Below are positions 1 to 6,722 of a stretch of 14,947 nt of DNA, one piece after another. Within the stretch, counting starts at the first letter, position 1, and every line of letters begins with the position of its first letter. The translations under genes and the position numbers were made by a program. The notes under the pieces were generated by a model. The model worked only from the letters and a program-made list of their open reading frames with translations, did no database searches and was not told the DNA's origin. Source of the stretch: Glaciecola sp. UBA1851 (GTDB taxonomy: Bacteria; Pseudomonadota; Gammaproteobacteria; Enterobacterales; Alteromonadaceae); contig DDIL01000054.1 of assembly GCA_002338515.1 (NCBI GenBank), forward strand, positions 8,641-23,587. The letters are read 5' to 3'.

Positions 1-29
1 CGTAGGTTCGAGTCCTGCTACCCCAGCCA
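1..29 (+). tRNA. tRNA-Gln, 3' part only
   Basis: The window opens inside a tRNA. A T-arm is visible at 2-18 (GTAGG stem, TTCGAGT loop, CCTGC stem), then the 3' acceptor strand TACCCCA, discriminator G and an encoded CCA ending at 29. The missing 5' strand must read TGGGGTA. That acceptor stem plus discriminator G is what I know from E. coli tRNA-Gln, so glutamine is the likely identity. The anticodon is outside the window, so this is inferred rather than read. tRNA-Gln genes also lie beside ubiF-miaB in E. coli, which agrees with the genes downstream here. Confidence 0.87.
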
Positions 30-37
30 TATTAAAG

Positions 38-67
38 AACGCTGACGTTAAGTTGGCGTTTTTTATT
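38..67 (+). terminator. Rho-independent terminator of the tRNA transcript
   Basis: A nine-pair stem is formed by AACGCTGAC (38-46) and GTTGGCGTT (52-60), including two G-U pairs, with loop GTTAA and a T-rich tail continuing to 67. It starts eight bases after the tRNA CCA end, the expected place for the terminator of a tRNA operon. Confidence 0.82.
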
Positions 68-131
68 TCCAGCATTTACAAATCAAACATAAGTGTTAAT
101 CCCATTAAAAATACGATTAATAGCATCAAAG

Positions 132-171
132 CCTAAGCAAGTTAGGGTTATTAGTTAACTTGTATTATACT
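132..171 (+). promoter_or_regulatory. Overlapping inverted repeats and weak -10 before the symporter gene
   Basis: CAAGTTA (138-144) and TAACTTG (156-162) form a perfect 7-base inverted repeat with an 11-base spacer. A second dyad, CCTAA (132-136) with TTAGG (142-146), shares bases with its left arm, so as RNA the two stems would exclude each other. TATACT at 166-171 could be a -10 box, but no good -35 is visible 16-18 bases upstream. The region may be an operator or a leader structure for the gene starting at 209. I see no glycine-riboswitch core. Function is inferred only from symmetry and position. Confidence 0.35.
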
Positions 172-208
172 TGAGTCAAAATAATAAAAACCTCCTTCAA
201 ATTCCCTT

Positions 209-1690
209 ATGCAATCAATAATTAGTTTTCTCCAATCAGTGTTAGTCGCTTTTAACGATGGTATTAATGTAGTCGTTAGTTTTGTTAATAATATTCTATG
301 GGGTGATGGCCAAGTATTAATCTACTTGTTGTTGTTTGCCGGTATTTGGTTTGCATGGAAATTAAAACTGATTCAAATATTTGATTTTAAGCATATGTTT
401 TCCATTATGCGAAAAAGCACAAAATCAGATAGCGCGGGTATTAGTTCTTTTCAAGCCTTGTGCACCAGTTTGTCTGCTAGAGTAGGAACAGGTAACTTAG
501 CAGGCGTTGCTGTAGCTATTAGCTTAGGTGGTGCTGGTGCCATATTTTGGATGTGGGTTATTGCTATTTTAGGTATGGCTACGGGTTACGCAGAAAGCGT
601 ACTTGGCCAGGTTTATAAAATAAAAGATAGCAATGGTCAATACAGAGGTGGCCCAGCCTATTATATTCAGCAAGGCATTCAAAACAAAGCTTTTGCACTG
701 TTATTCGCTTTTTGCCTATTCTTTGGATATGGCTTTGTATTTTCTGCGGTACAAACCAACACCATTACCGACGCCCTAAACAATAGTTATGATATGCCTA
801 ATCATTACTCAGGGCTAATGATTGCGGTATTGGCTGGCTTAATTGTTGTAGGTGGTTTACGTGCTATTGCTCGTTTTGCTGAGTATGTTGTGCCTTTTAT
901 GGCCGTGGCTTATATTCTTGTAGCCTTAATTATTACGGTTATTAATATTCATTTACTTCCAAGCGTATTGCTAGATATTGTGCAAAGTGCTTTCGGATTG
1001 CAAGAAGCGGGGGCAGGTGCGCTTGCAGCTGCGATTAAAAACGGTATCCAACGCGGTTTATATTCTAACGAAGCAGGCTCAGGCAGCGTACCTCATGCAG
1101 CAGCTGCAGCTACTCCAGAACCAAATCATCCGGCTTCACAAGGTTACGTGCAGATGCTAGGCGTATTTATTGATACTATGATTTTATGTACGTGTACCGC
1201 CTTCATTATTCTTTTAGGAACCGACGCATCAATAGGTGAAATGGAAGGTATAAGGCTGACGCAAACCGCCATGCAGAGCCATTTAGGCGGGGTAGGCAGT
1301 GACTTCGTTTCGGCGGCTATTTGTTTATTCGCATTTACGTCTGTTGTAGCTAATTATGCCTATGGTGAGAGTAACCTGCATATGTTCAAGCTAGATAATA
1401 AATTTGGCCGCACATTTTATACTTCAGGTTACTTGTTAATGATATTTTGGGGTGCAATGGCGTCGCTACCTACTGTGTGGGCAATGGCAGATATGGCCTT
1501 GGGTTTGATGACATTGGTTAATATTGTAGCCATTATAATTCTTACGCCAACAATAGTAGCGGTAACAAAAGACTATAAAGCCAAGCGTGATAGTTTAAAG
1601 GCCGGCGAAGAAATTGATTTTGCCGCCTCTGATTGTGAGCTACAAGGCAAGTTAGAAGAACCTGAAATATGGACAGCCAAACGAAATTAA
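209..1690 (+). CDS. Sodium:alanine/glycine symporter (AGCS family)
   Basis: This is a 493-residue inner-membrane transporter, the usual AGCS length, predicted to import alanine or glycine with Na+. Family signatures are visible in order: WGDGQVLIYLLL after an amphipathic N-terminus (31-42), RVGTGNLAGVAVAI (91-104), GGPAYYI (147-153), and GLYSNEAGSGSVPHAAAA (283-300), the conserved loop lining the substrate and ion site. Most of residues 33-455 is hydrophobic helix; the C-terminal 35 residues are charged and probably cytoplasmic. ATG at 209 is the only sensible start, because the next in-frame Met is residue 63, inside the conserved part. There is no Shine-Dalgarno: the leader instead carries ACCTCCTT about a dozen bases upstream, which is anti-SD-like. 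The gene stands alone between a tRNA terminator and a convergent small gene. Alanine versus glycine preference cannot be read from the sequence. Confidence 0.93.
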   Translation: MQSIISFLQSVLVAFNDGINVVVSFVNNILWGDGQVLIYLLLFAGIWFAWKLKLIQIFDFKHMFSIMRKSTKSDSAGISSFQALCTSLSARVGTGNLAGVAVAISLGGAGAIFWMWVIAILGMATGYAESVLGQVYKIKDSNGQYRGGPAYYIQQGIQNKAFALLFAFCLFFGYGFVFSAVQTNTITDALNNSYDMPNHYSGLMIAVLAGLIVVGGLRAIARFAEYVVPFMAVAYILVALIITVINIHLLPSVLLDIVQSAFGLQEAGAGALAAAIKNGIQRGLYSNEAGSGSVPHAAAAATPEPNHPASQGYVQMLGVFIDTMILCTCTAFIILLGTDASIGEMEGIRLTQTAMQSHLGGVGSDFVSAAICLFAFTSVVANYAYGESNLHMFKLDNKFGRTFYTSGYLLMIFWGAMASLPTVWAMADMALGLMTLVNIVAIIILTPTIVAVTKDYKAKRDSLKAGEEIDFAASDCELQGKLEEPEIWTAKRN

Positions 1691-1704
1691 GGGCGTTTTA
1701 ATTG

Positions 1705-1878
1705 CTACATAAAAGCTTTAAACATGCCAATTACGAGTATTACGCCCATTAACGGCCACACCCACTTTGAGATTTTTGCCGTGGTTTCTTCTGACACCCG
1801 CATGTTTGATTTTTCAAGCAATGGAATAAGAATAATAAGTGCTAAAAACAGCACGCCCAAGATTATAAAAACGTTCAT
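1705..1878 (-). CDS. Small two-helix membrane protein, 57 residues, unknown function
   Basis: An ATG at 1876-1878 opens 57 codons ending in TAG at 1705-1707. AAGG six bases upstream is a credible ribosome binding site. The product begins MNVFIILGVLFLALIILIPL, a first hydrophobic helix (about 3-21). A short polar loop with EKSNMRVSEETTAKISK (22-38) follows, then a second helix WVWPLMGVILVIGMF (39-53) and a KAFM tail. Helix-polar-helix organisation, a conserved-looking loop and a good RBS argue for a real gene. I do not recognise a characterised family. It lies 114 bases downstream of ubiF on the same strand and could be cotranscribed, though the palindromes at 1893-1930 suggest separate control. 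Its stop is only 14 bases from the end of the convergent symporter gene, with no convincing terminator between them. Confidence 0.72.
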   Translation of the reverse strand: MNVFIILGVLFLALIILIPLLEKSNMRVSEETTAKISKWVWPLMGVILVIGMFKAFM

Positions 1879-1892
1879 TTAATGCCTTGATA

Positions 1893-1930
1893 AATATTAG
1901 TTAATATTCAATTAATGTATACATCAATTG
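1893..1930 (-). promoter_or_regulatory. Two abutting palindromes upstream of the 57-residue gene
   Basis: AATATTA (1893-1899) and TAATATT (1902-1908) form a 7-base inverted repeat with a 2-base spacer. Directly adjoining it, 1909-1930 is a 22-base near-perfect palindrome: 10 of 11 base pairs are symmetric, with core ATGTATACAT at 1915-1924 and flanks CAATT and AATTG. The TATAC-centred core resembles operators of FadR-type GntR regulators, though no regulator gene is in the window. The position, 15-52 bases upstream of the small gene's ATG, fits an operator over its promoter. No clean -35/-10 pair was found. Confidence 0.45.
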
Positions 1931-1992
1931 GTCATTAGTTAGTTCATAACGTTCAGTGTTTTATTTAGGCCCTAGTTTAAAAAATACAAATG

Positions 1993-3183
1993 TTACGATA
2001 ACCCCATTGCATATTTTAACGCCTGCTGTTTTACCACGCCAGCACGCTGCGCCAAGGTTAGCCCTATGTCTCTTATTGCTTTTAATGGCAAAGCATTAGA
2101 TGAAAACGTAAAATATAGCGCGTCCATAGTAGACATCATCAATAAATTTTGATGGTATCGTTGCTTTTCGTAAGCCCTTACCAAAGCAGATAAATTCTGC
2201 AACCCTTGATCTTGAATCAATTCTATCAAGCAAGCCACATCTTTAAACCCAATATTCACACCCTGCCCAGCCAATGGATTAATAGTATGAGCTGCATCTC
2301 CTAAAATAATGGCTTTGTGCTGACCATACTTTTTTGCGTGCATTCTAGTAAGACCAAAATTAGCCTTACTTACAATATTAAAATCAGCAAGTTTATTTGG
2401 AAAATGCGTGATAATTGATGCCTTTAAATCATCATTATTTGCTTTTGTTATCCAATTTGTTTGCTCTAAACTGTCGTACCATATTAGGCATGAAAAATTA
2501 TCAAACATAGGTAACAAAGCTCTTGGCCCGCTTGGATAAAACGCTTGCCATGTTTCACCTGCTACAGGCTCTTCTGTCTCAATTAAAATACCGTTCGCAT
2601 ACTGTGAATATTGCCAACCAGAGGTACTGATAGCCGCAGATTGCCGCACTTTTGATTGTGCGCCATCTGCTCCAAAAACCACTGAAGCGCTATACACATC
2701 TCCATTTTCAAGCTCTACCTTACCTTCGATACAATCAATATTTTGAACATTCTGACCATAAACAAGTGCAACCTGTTCACTGTAATGTTTAGTTAGCACC
2801 TCGTGTAATGCTAACTGCACTAACCTGTTTTCAATAAAATAGCCCAATATAGATTCGTTCACTTCACTCGCATCAAAAGAGGTGTAGTTTAAATCGTTAC
2901 CCGAAATAAAAGGCGCGCCATCCCACACACTCAGTTTGCTATATGGCCTTAATCGCATCTTCTCCAAAAAAGACCATGCACCTAATTCTTGTAAAAGCTT
3001 TACTGAGTGCATATTAAACGCAGACATACGCAAATCAGGCGGTTGAGAAAAGTCAAACGGATGCAAGTCATGTTGTTCTAATAGCACAACAGACTTATTT
3101 TGTTTAGCAAGGCCGACAGCAAGAGCGGCGCCCACCATGCCACCACCCACAATACAGCAATCAAATTGGTTATTATTATTCAT
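1993..3183 (-). CDS. ubiF: 3-demethoxyubiquinol 3-hydroxylase (UbiF), FAD-dependent monooxygenase
   Basis: This 396-residue aromatic-ring hydroxylase should catalyse the late hydroxylation of 2-octaprenyl-3-methyl-6-methoxy-benzoquinol in ubiquinone synthesis. The three flavoprotein motifs are present: dinucleotide-binding GGGMVG (13-18), DG motif GADGAQSKVR (171-180), and GDAAHTINPLAGQGVNIGF (295-313), which binds the FAD ribityl and is the UbiH/Coq6 signature. Among UbiF, UbiH and UbiI I choose UbiF because the C-terminus AQRAGVVKQQALKYAMGL and the segments QPPDLRMSAF and FDNFSCLIWYDS match what I know of E. coli UbiF closely. The neighbouring miaB is also the enteric arrangement. The ATG at 3181-3183 lacks a recognisable Shine-Dalgarno, but no better start lies before the nucleotide-binding motif. 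It is divergent from miaB. Confidence 0.92.
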   Translation of the reverse strand: MNNNNQFDCCIVGGGMVGAALAVGLAKQNKSVVLLEQHDLHPFDFSQPPDLRMSAFNMHSVKLLQELGAWSFLEKMRLRPYSKLSVWDGAPFISGNDLNYTSFDASEVNESILGYFIENRLVQLALHEVLTKHYSEQVALVYGQNVQNIDCIEGKVELENGDVYSASVVFGADGAQSKVRQSAAISTSGWQYSQYANGILIETEEPVAGETWQAFYPSGPRALLPMFDNFSCLIWYDSLEQTNWITKANNDDLKASIITHFPNKLADFNIVSKANFGLTRMHAKKYGQHKAIILGDAAHTINPLAGQGVNIGFKDVACLIELIQDQGLQNLSALVRAYEKQRYHQNLLMMSTMDALYFTFSSNALPLKAIRDIGLTLAQRAGVVKQQALKYAMGLS

Positions 3184-3517
3184 AAATATTTATTAATGTA
3201 GTGATGAAACACATCATTCTGAACATAGACAATATCATAGCCTAATCACAACAAATATGCGTTAAATCAACATAAATCAGCGCCTGTTTAACGTAAATCT
3301 TTACAGATTATATATAATCAAAGCAAGTAATGATTAATACGCAATCTTCTTTACTGGTCATACCCACGCTTTATAGGTAAAATAATGAGCTATTTTAAAC
3401 TAATACGTGTGGTTTCAATTCGTATCATTAATTACATGACGTTTTAGAACGTTAAGAAGTGAACAAGCAACACTTACGATACGTAAACACTGCATATTAA
3501 TCATTTATAGAAGTGAA
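3184..3517. promoter_or_regulatory. Divergent ubiF/miaB intergenic region, 334 bp
   Basis: No gene of normal size is present. A 14-base perfect palindrome, GATTATATATAATC (3306-3319), offers a TATAAT-type -10 on either strand, so it may hold both divergent promoters, although matching -35 boxes are poor. Small dyads are TGATG/CATCA (3202-3216, in the ubiF leader), ACGTT/AACGT (3439-3452) and TTACG/CGTAA (3474-3486, just before miaB). A 20-codon frame, ATG 3385 to TAG 3447, has AGGT upstream and lies in the presumed miaB leader. All of these calls rest on sequence symmetry alone. Confidence 0.4.
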
Positions 3518-4945
3518 ATGAGCAAAAAATTATTTATAAAAACTTGGGGTTGCCAAATGAACGAGTATGACTCGGAAAAAATGGCAGATTTGCTAGATGC
3601 AACCCACGGCTACGAAGCTGCGAAAGAAGCTGAAGATGCAGATGTAATATTACTTAACACTTGTTCTATTAGAGAAAAGGCACAAGAAAAGGTATTTCAT
3701 CAGTTAGGCCGATGGAAAAATCTAAAAAAAGATAAACCTGAACTAATAATTGGTGTAGGTGGATGTGTTGCTTCGCAAGAAGGTGACGAAATAAGAAAAC
3801 GTGCCCCATTCGTCGATATCGTTTTTGGTCCACAAACACTACATCGTTTACCAGAAATGATTCATCAAATAAAGCAAGGTGAGCGTTCTGTTGTTGATGT
3901 TAGTTTCCCTGAAATAGAAAAGTTTGATCGATTACCTGAGCCTAGAGCAGAAGGACCAACCGCTTTCGTATCCATTATGGAAGGCTGTTCAAAATATTGC
4001 AGCTTCTGTGTCGTACCTTACACTCGAGGTGAAGAAGTAAGCCGTCCAGTTGATGATGTATTACTTGAAGTAGCACAATTAGCAGCGCAAGGTGTACGCG
4101 AAGTCAATTTGTTGGGGCAAAATGTGAATGCATTTAGAGGCGAGCATTTTGACGGTAGTATTTGTCGATTTGCAGAGTTACTTGAACTTGTTGCTAGCAT
4201 TGATGGTATTGACAGAATTAGGTATACCACATCGCATCCGGTTGAGTTTACTGATGACATTGTTGCCGCCTATGAAACTATTCCAGAGTTAGTTGACCAC
4301 TTACATTTACCTGTGCAGTCAGGATCGGACCGTATTCTAAACCTGATGAAACGTGGCCATACTGCCATAGAATATAAATCAACTATTCGTAAGTTGAAAA
4401 AAGTACGACCTAATTTGGCGATGTCGTCTGATTTTATTATCGGATTCCCTGGTGAAACTGATGATGACTTCCAAGCAACCATGGACTTAATTGCGCATAT
4501 TGGTTACGACATGAGTTTTAGTTTCATTTATAGCGCACGTCCGGGCACGCCTGCAGCAGATGCGGTTGATGATGTGACAGAAGAAACAAAAAAACAACGA
4601 TTGCAACTATTGCAACAACGCATAAACCAAAATGCACAAAAAATTGCCAGAGATATGCTAAATACAGAGCAACGTATATTAGTTGAAGGCCCGTCTAAAA
4701 AAGATCCAGAAGAGCTGACTGGGCGAACCGAAAATAACCGAGTGGTTAACTTTAAAGGTGACGCCTCCATGGTTGGACAATTTGTTGACGTAGTTGTTAC
4801 CAGTGTATTTAGTAACTCACTTCGTGGTGATGTTATTCGCAGGGAATCTGAAATGGGTTTAAGAGTTGCGGTTTCTCCTCAAAGTATTATGGCAAAACAA
4901 CCTGTTGCGGATATGAATGGTGTCATTCAAGTTATGCCTGTTTAG
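3518..4945 (+). CDS. miaB: tRNA-2-methylthio-N6-dimethylallyladenosine synthase (MiaB)
   Basis: MiaB is a radical-SAM enzyme with two 4Fe-4S clusters. It adds a methylthio group to i6A at position 37 of tRNAs reading codons that begin with U. The 475-residue protein has the N-terminal methylthiotransferase domain with cluster-binding Cys12 (KTWGCQMNEYDSEK), Cys49 (LNTCSIREKAQEK) and Cys83 (GVGGCVASQEG). The radical-SAM triad is Cys157, Cys161 and Cys164 in GCSKYCSFCVVPYTRGEEVSR, the same numbers I recall for E. coli MiaB. A C-terminal TRAM RNA-binding domain spans about 380-445. TSHPVEF and LPVQSGSD motifs are present. Start ATG 3518 gives the family N-terminus; the upstream GAAGTGA is a weak RBS. 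It heads the run ybeZ-ybeY-corC-lnt, 129 bp before ybeZ. A tiny frame and hairpins precede it. Confidence 0.97.
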   Translation: MSKKLFIKTWGCQMNEYDSEKMADLLDATHGYEAAKEAEDADVILLNTCSIREKAQEKVFHQLGRWKNLKKDKPELIIGVGGCVASQEGDEIRKRAPFVDIVFGPQTLHRLPEMIHQIKQGERSVVDVSFPEIEKFDRLPEPRAEGPTAFVSIMEGCSKYCSFCVVPYTRGEEVSRPVDDVLLEVAQLAAQGVREVNLLGQNVNAFRGEHFDGSICRFAELLELVASIDGIDRIRYTTSHPVEFTDDIVAAYETIPELVDHLHLPVQSGSDRILNLMKRGHTAIEYKSTIRKLKKVRPNLAMSSDFIIGFPGETDDDFQATMDLIAHIGYDMSFSFIYSARPGTPAADAVDDVTEETKKQRLQLLQQRINQNAQKIARDMLNTEQRILVEGPSKKDPEELTGRTENNRVVNFKGDASMVGQFVDVVVTSVFSNSLRGDVIRRESEMGLRVAVSPQSIMAKQPVADMNGVIQVMPV

Positions 4946-4947
4946 TA

Positions 4948-4974
4948 TTGAAAAAAAAATATAATACCCAACTT
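4948..4974 (+). promoter_or_regulatory. Candidate sigma-32 (heat-shock) promoter for the ybeZ operon
   Basis: TTGAAA (4948-4953) is followed after 13 bases by CCCAACTT (4967-4974). This fits the sigma-32 pattern CTTGAAA, 11-16 bases, CCCCATnT, with a mismatch in the -10. It begins three bases after the miaB stop and about 100 bases before ybeZ. In E. coli the ybeZ-ybeY-ybeX-lnt genes are heat-shock inducible, which supports the reading. A TATAAT inside the spacer (4960-4965) has no good sigma-70 -35. This is inferred from pattern and family context. Confidence 0.45.
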
Positions 4975-5000
4975 ATACCATTGAGTGAAAGTAGTTATAA

Positions 5001-5026
5001 AATCTTGACCTTTTGATGACAAGATT
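5001..5026 (+). repeat. Inverted repeat in the ybeZ leader
   Basis: AATCTTG (5001-5007) and CAAGATT (5020-5026) are perfect 7-base inverted arms around a 12-base loop. No T-run follows, so it is not a standard terminator. If transcription starts at the candidate promoter just upstream, this hairpin would sit in the 5' leader of ybeZ, about 48 bases before its start codon, where it could affect stability or translation. Confidence 0.4.
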
Positions 5027-5074
5027 CAGATATTAATAAAATGCAGTATGTATTGGTACATTAGAGGATAACCA

Positions 5075-6184
5075 TTGAGTAAAATAGTCAGTAATCAAAT
5101 AGTTTTAGAGCCACAAGACACCAAGCGATTATCAAGCTTATGCGGCCCTTTTGATGACAATTTAAAGCAAATTGAACGTCGGTTAGGGGTAGAAATAAAC
5201 TACCGAAATAATCAATTTAGTGTGCATGGTGATCCGCAACAGGCCAATGGTGCAAGCGAACTATTAAAATTACTTTATATAGAGACTCAACCTGTAAAAG
5301 GCAGTATTCCTATACTTGAACCAAACCAAGTTCATTTAGCCATTCAAGAAGCCAAATGCCTTGAACGAGCTGAAGCTGGTGACTATGGTAAAGAAGTCCA
5401 TATAAAAACCAAACGAGGAGTAATTAAGCCACGTAATCCAAATCAGTCAAAATATGTGGGAAATGTGGTTAACCACGACATTACTTTTGGTGTAGGCCCT
5501 GCCGGTACGGGTAAAACATATCTTGCGGTCGCTTGTGCAGTTGATGCCTTAGAGCGGCAAGAAATTCGACGTATTTTACTTACTCGTCCAGCCGTTGAAG
5601 CCGGAGAGAAGTTAGGCTTTTTACCCGGTGATTTATCACAAAAAGTTGACCCCTATTTACGCCCTTTATACGACGCGTTATTTGAAATGTTAGGGTTTGA
5701 AAAAGTTGAAAAGCTTATTGAGCGAAATGTAATCGAAGTGGCACCGCTTGCTTACATGCGAGGACGAACATTAAATGATGCGTTTATTATTTTAGATGAA
5801 GCTCAAAATACAACGGTTGAGCAAATGAAAATGTTTTTAACTCGTATTGGTTTTAACTCAAAAGCGGTCATTACGGGTGATATCACTCAGGTTGATTTAC
5901 CTAGAGGCGCGCGTTCAGGTTTACGTCATGCAATAGATGTACTTGGTGATGTGAATGATATTAGCTTCAATTTCTTTAAAGCGGCTGATGTTGTTAGACA
6001 TCCAGTGGTGGCTAGAATTGTTCAGGCTTATGAAGACTACGAAACCGCTCAAACTAAACTTAAAACAGCCCGTGCAGAAGAAGAAAAAGCAAAGATAAAT
6101 AATAATACAGTCGTCAACACATCTAAAAGTGAATCCTTGGATGAGCCAGAAGAAACCGACAGTAAAAAGAAAGATAATGAGTAA
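5075..6184 (+). CDS. ybeZ: PhoH-like ATPase YbeZ
   Basis: This cytoplasmic P-loop ATPase of the PhoH family is linked to RNA metabolism and functionally tied to the endoribonuclease YbeY encoded next. The 369 residues contain an N-terminal KH-like region (about 10-75), Walker A GPAGTGKT (141-148), a conserved block LLTRPAVEAGEKLGFLPGD (168-186), Walker B FIILDEAQN (237-245) and the ITGDITQVDLPR motif. It matches E. coli YbeZ almost throughout. Residues after about 325 form a charged, low-complexity tail rich in Lys and Glu, probably disordered. The start is TTG at 5075, supported by AGAGG seven bases upstream; no ATG gives a longer or similarly complete frame. It is 129 bp after miaB and 39 bp before ybeY, with a possible heat-shock promoter ahead. 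Confidence 0.95.
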   Translation: MSKIVSNQIVLEPQDTKRLSSLCGPFDDNLKQIERRLGVEINYRNNQFSVHGDPQQANGASELLKLLYIETQPVKGSIPILEPNQVHLAIQEAKCLERAEAGDYGKEVHIKTKRGVIKPRNPNQSKYVGNVVNHDITFGVGPAGTGKTYLAVACAVDALERQEIRRILLTRPAVEAGEKLGFLPGDLSQKVDPYLRPLYDALFEMLGFEKVEKLIERNVIEVAPLAYMRGRTLNDAFIILDEAQNTTVEQMKMFLTRIGFNSKAVITGDITQVDLPRGARSGLRHAIDVLGDVNDISFNFFKAADVVRHPVVARIVQAYEDYETAQTKLKTARAEEEKAKINNNTVVNTSKSESLDEPEETDSKKKDNE

Positions 6185-6227
6185 TGCTAACTCATTTCAA
6201 AAAATGACTGGGCTGAATACTGATTGA
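6184..6227 (+). other. Chain of overlapping mini-ORFs linking ybeZ to ybeY
   Basis: The ybeZ stop TAA shares a base with ATG 6184 (TAATG), which opens MLTHFKK and stops at TGA 6205-6207. That stop overlaps ATG 6204 (ATGA), opening MTGLNTD, whose TGA 6225-6227 overlaps the ybeY TTG at 6224 (TTGA). Each junction is of the type used in termination-reinitiation coupling. ybeY has no clear Shine-Dalgarno of its own, so a ribosome relay is conceivable. It may also be chance in a 39-base gap. The sequence arrangement is directly visible; the function is inferred. Confidence 0.35.
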
Positions 6228-6715
6228 ACATTCATATTGATTTACAGTTAGGTGAAGGCCTTGAAGAAAAGGTAATAGACACCTTACCAAAACTGAAACA
6301 ATTTGAAGATTGGATGACAATTACGCTTGAAAAAGCGAATGCTCACCTCGAAAAACCACTCTTTTCAGCGGAAATTAGTTTACGTATTGTCACAACAGAT
6401 GAGTCTTGTGAACTCAACTCAACATACAGAAACAAACCTAAACCTACCAATGTTTTGTCATTTGAGAGCGACTTACCTAGTTTCGTAGAATCAGATTATT
6501 TAGGTGATTTAGTGATTTGTGCAGAAGTAGTAGCCAATGAAACAAAAGAGCAGAAAAAGAAATTGATGTCGCATTGGGCCCATATGCTAGCACATGGAGT
6601 ATTGCATTTATTAGGTTTTGACCATATAGATGATCATGATGCGGAAATCATGGAAACGCTAGAAATAAAGATATTAAACCAATTAGGTATTGACGACCCA
6701 TACACAAACGTTTAA
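6224..6715 (+). CDS. ybeY: Endoribonuclease YbeY (rRNA maturation factor)
   Basis: YbeY is a zinc-dependent single-strand endoribonuclease needed for 16S rRNA 3' maturation and 70S quality control. The 163-residue protein carries the signature HGVLHLLGFDH with metal ligands His124, His128 and His134, the conserved RNKPKPTNVLSF block (69-80), LGDLVIC (93-99) and an arginine in the beta-strand ISLRIV (Arg54). Length fits the family (about 155). The start is TTG at 6224: an in-frame TGA immediately precedes it at 6221-6223, so nothing upstream is possible, and the next Met (residue 31) would delete the conserved N-terminal strand IHIDLQL. No obvious Shine-Dalgarno is present. Initiation may depend on coupling to ybeZ through the short frames in the 39-base gap. 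Confidence 0.95.
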   Translation: MNIHIDLQLGEGLEEKVIDTLPKLKQFEDWMTITLEKANAHLEKPLFSAEISLRIVTTDESCELNSTYRNKPKPTNVLSFESDLPSFVESDYLGDLVICAEVVANETKEQKKKLMSHWAHMLAHGVLHLLGFDHIDDHDAEIMETLEIKILNQLGIDDPYTNV

Positions 6716-6722
6716 ATATATC

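Noticed and set aside
76..126. 16-codon hydrophobic frame on the minus strand between the tRNA terminator and the symporter
   Set aside because: A possible AGG precedes it, but it is very short, overlaps the presumed leader of the symporter gene and has no supporting context.
30..208. Possible glycine riboswitch before the sodium:alanine/glycine symporter
   Set aside because: Such transporters are sometimes riboswitch-controlled, but the purine-rich conserved cores of the glycine aptamer are absent and the leader is too short for the usual tandem form.
1685..1703. AATTAA/TTAATT hairpin as a terminator between the symporter gene and the convergent small gene
   Set aside because: Only six A-T pairs with no GC and no T-run in either direction; too weak to call.
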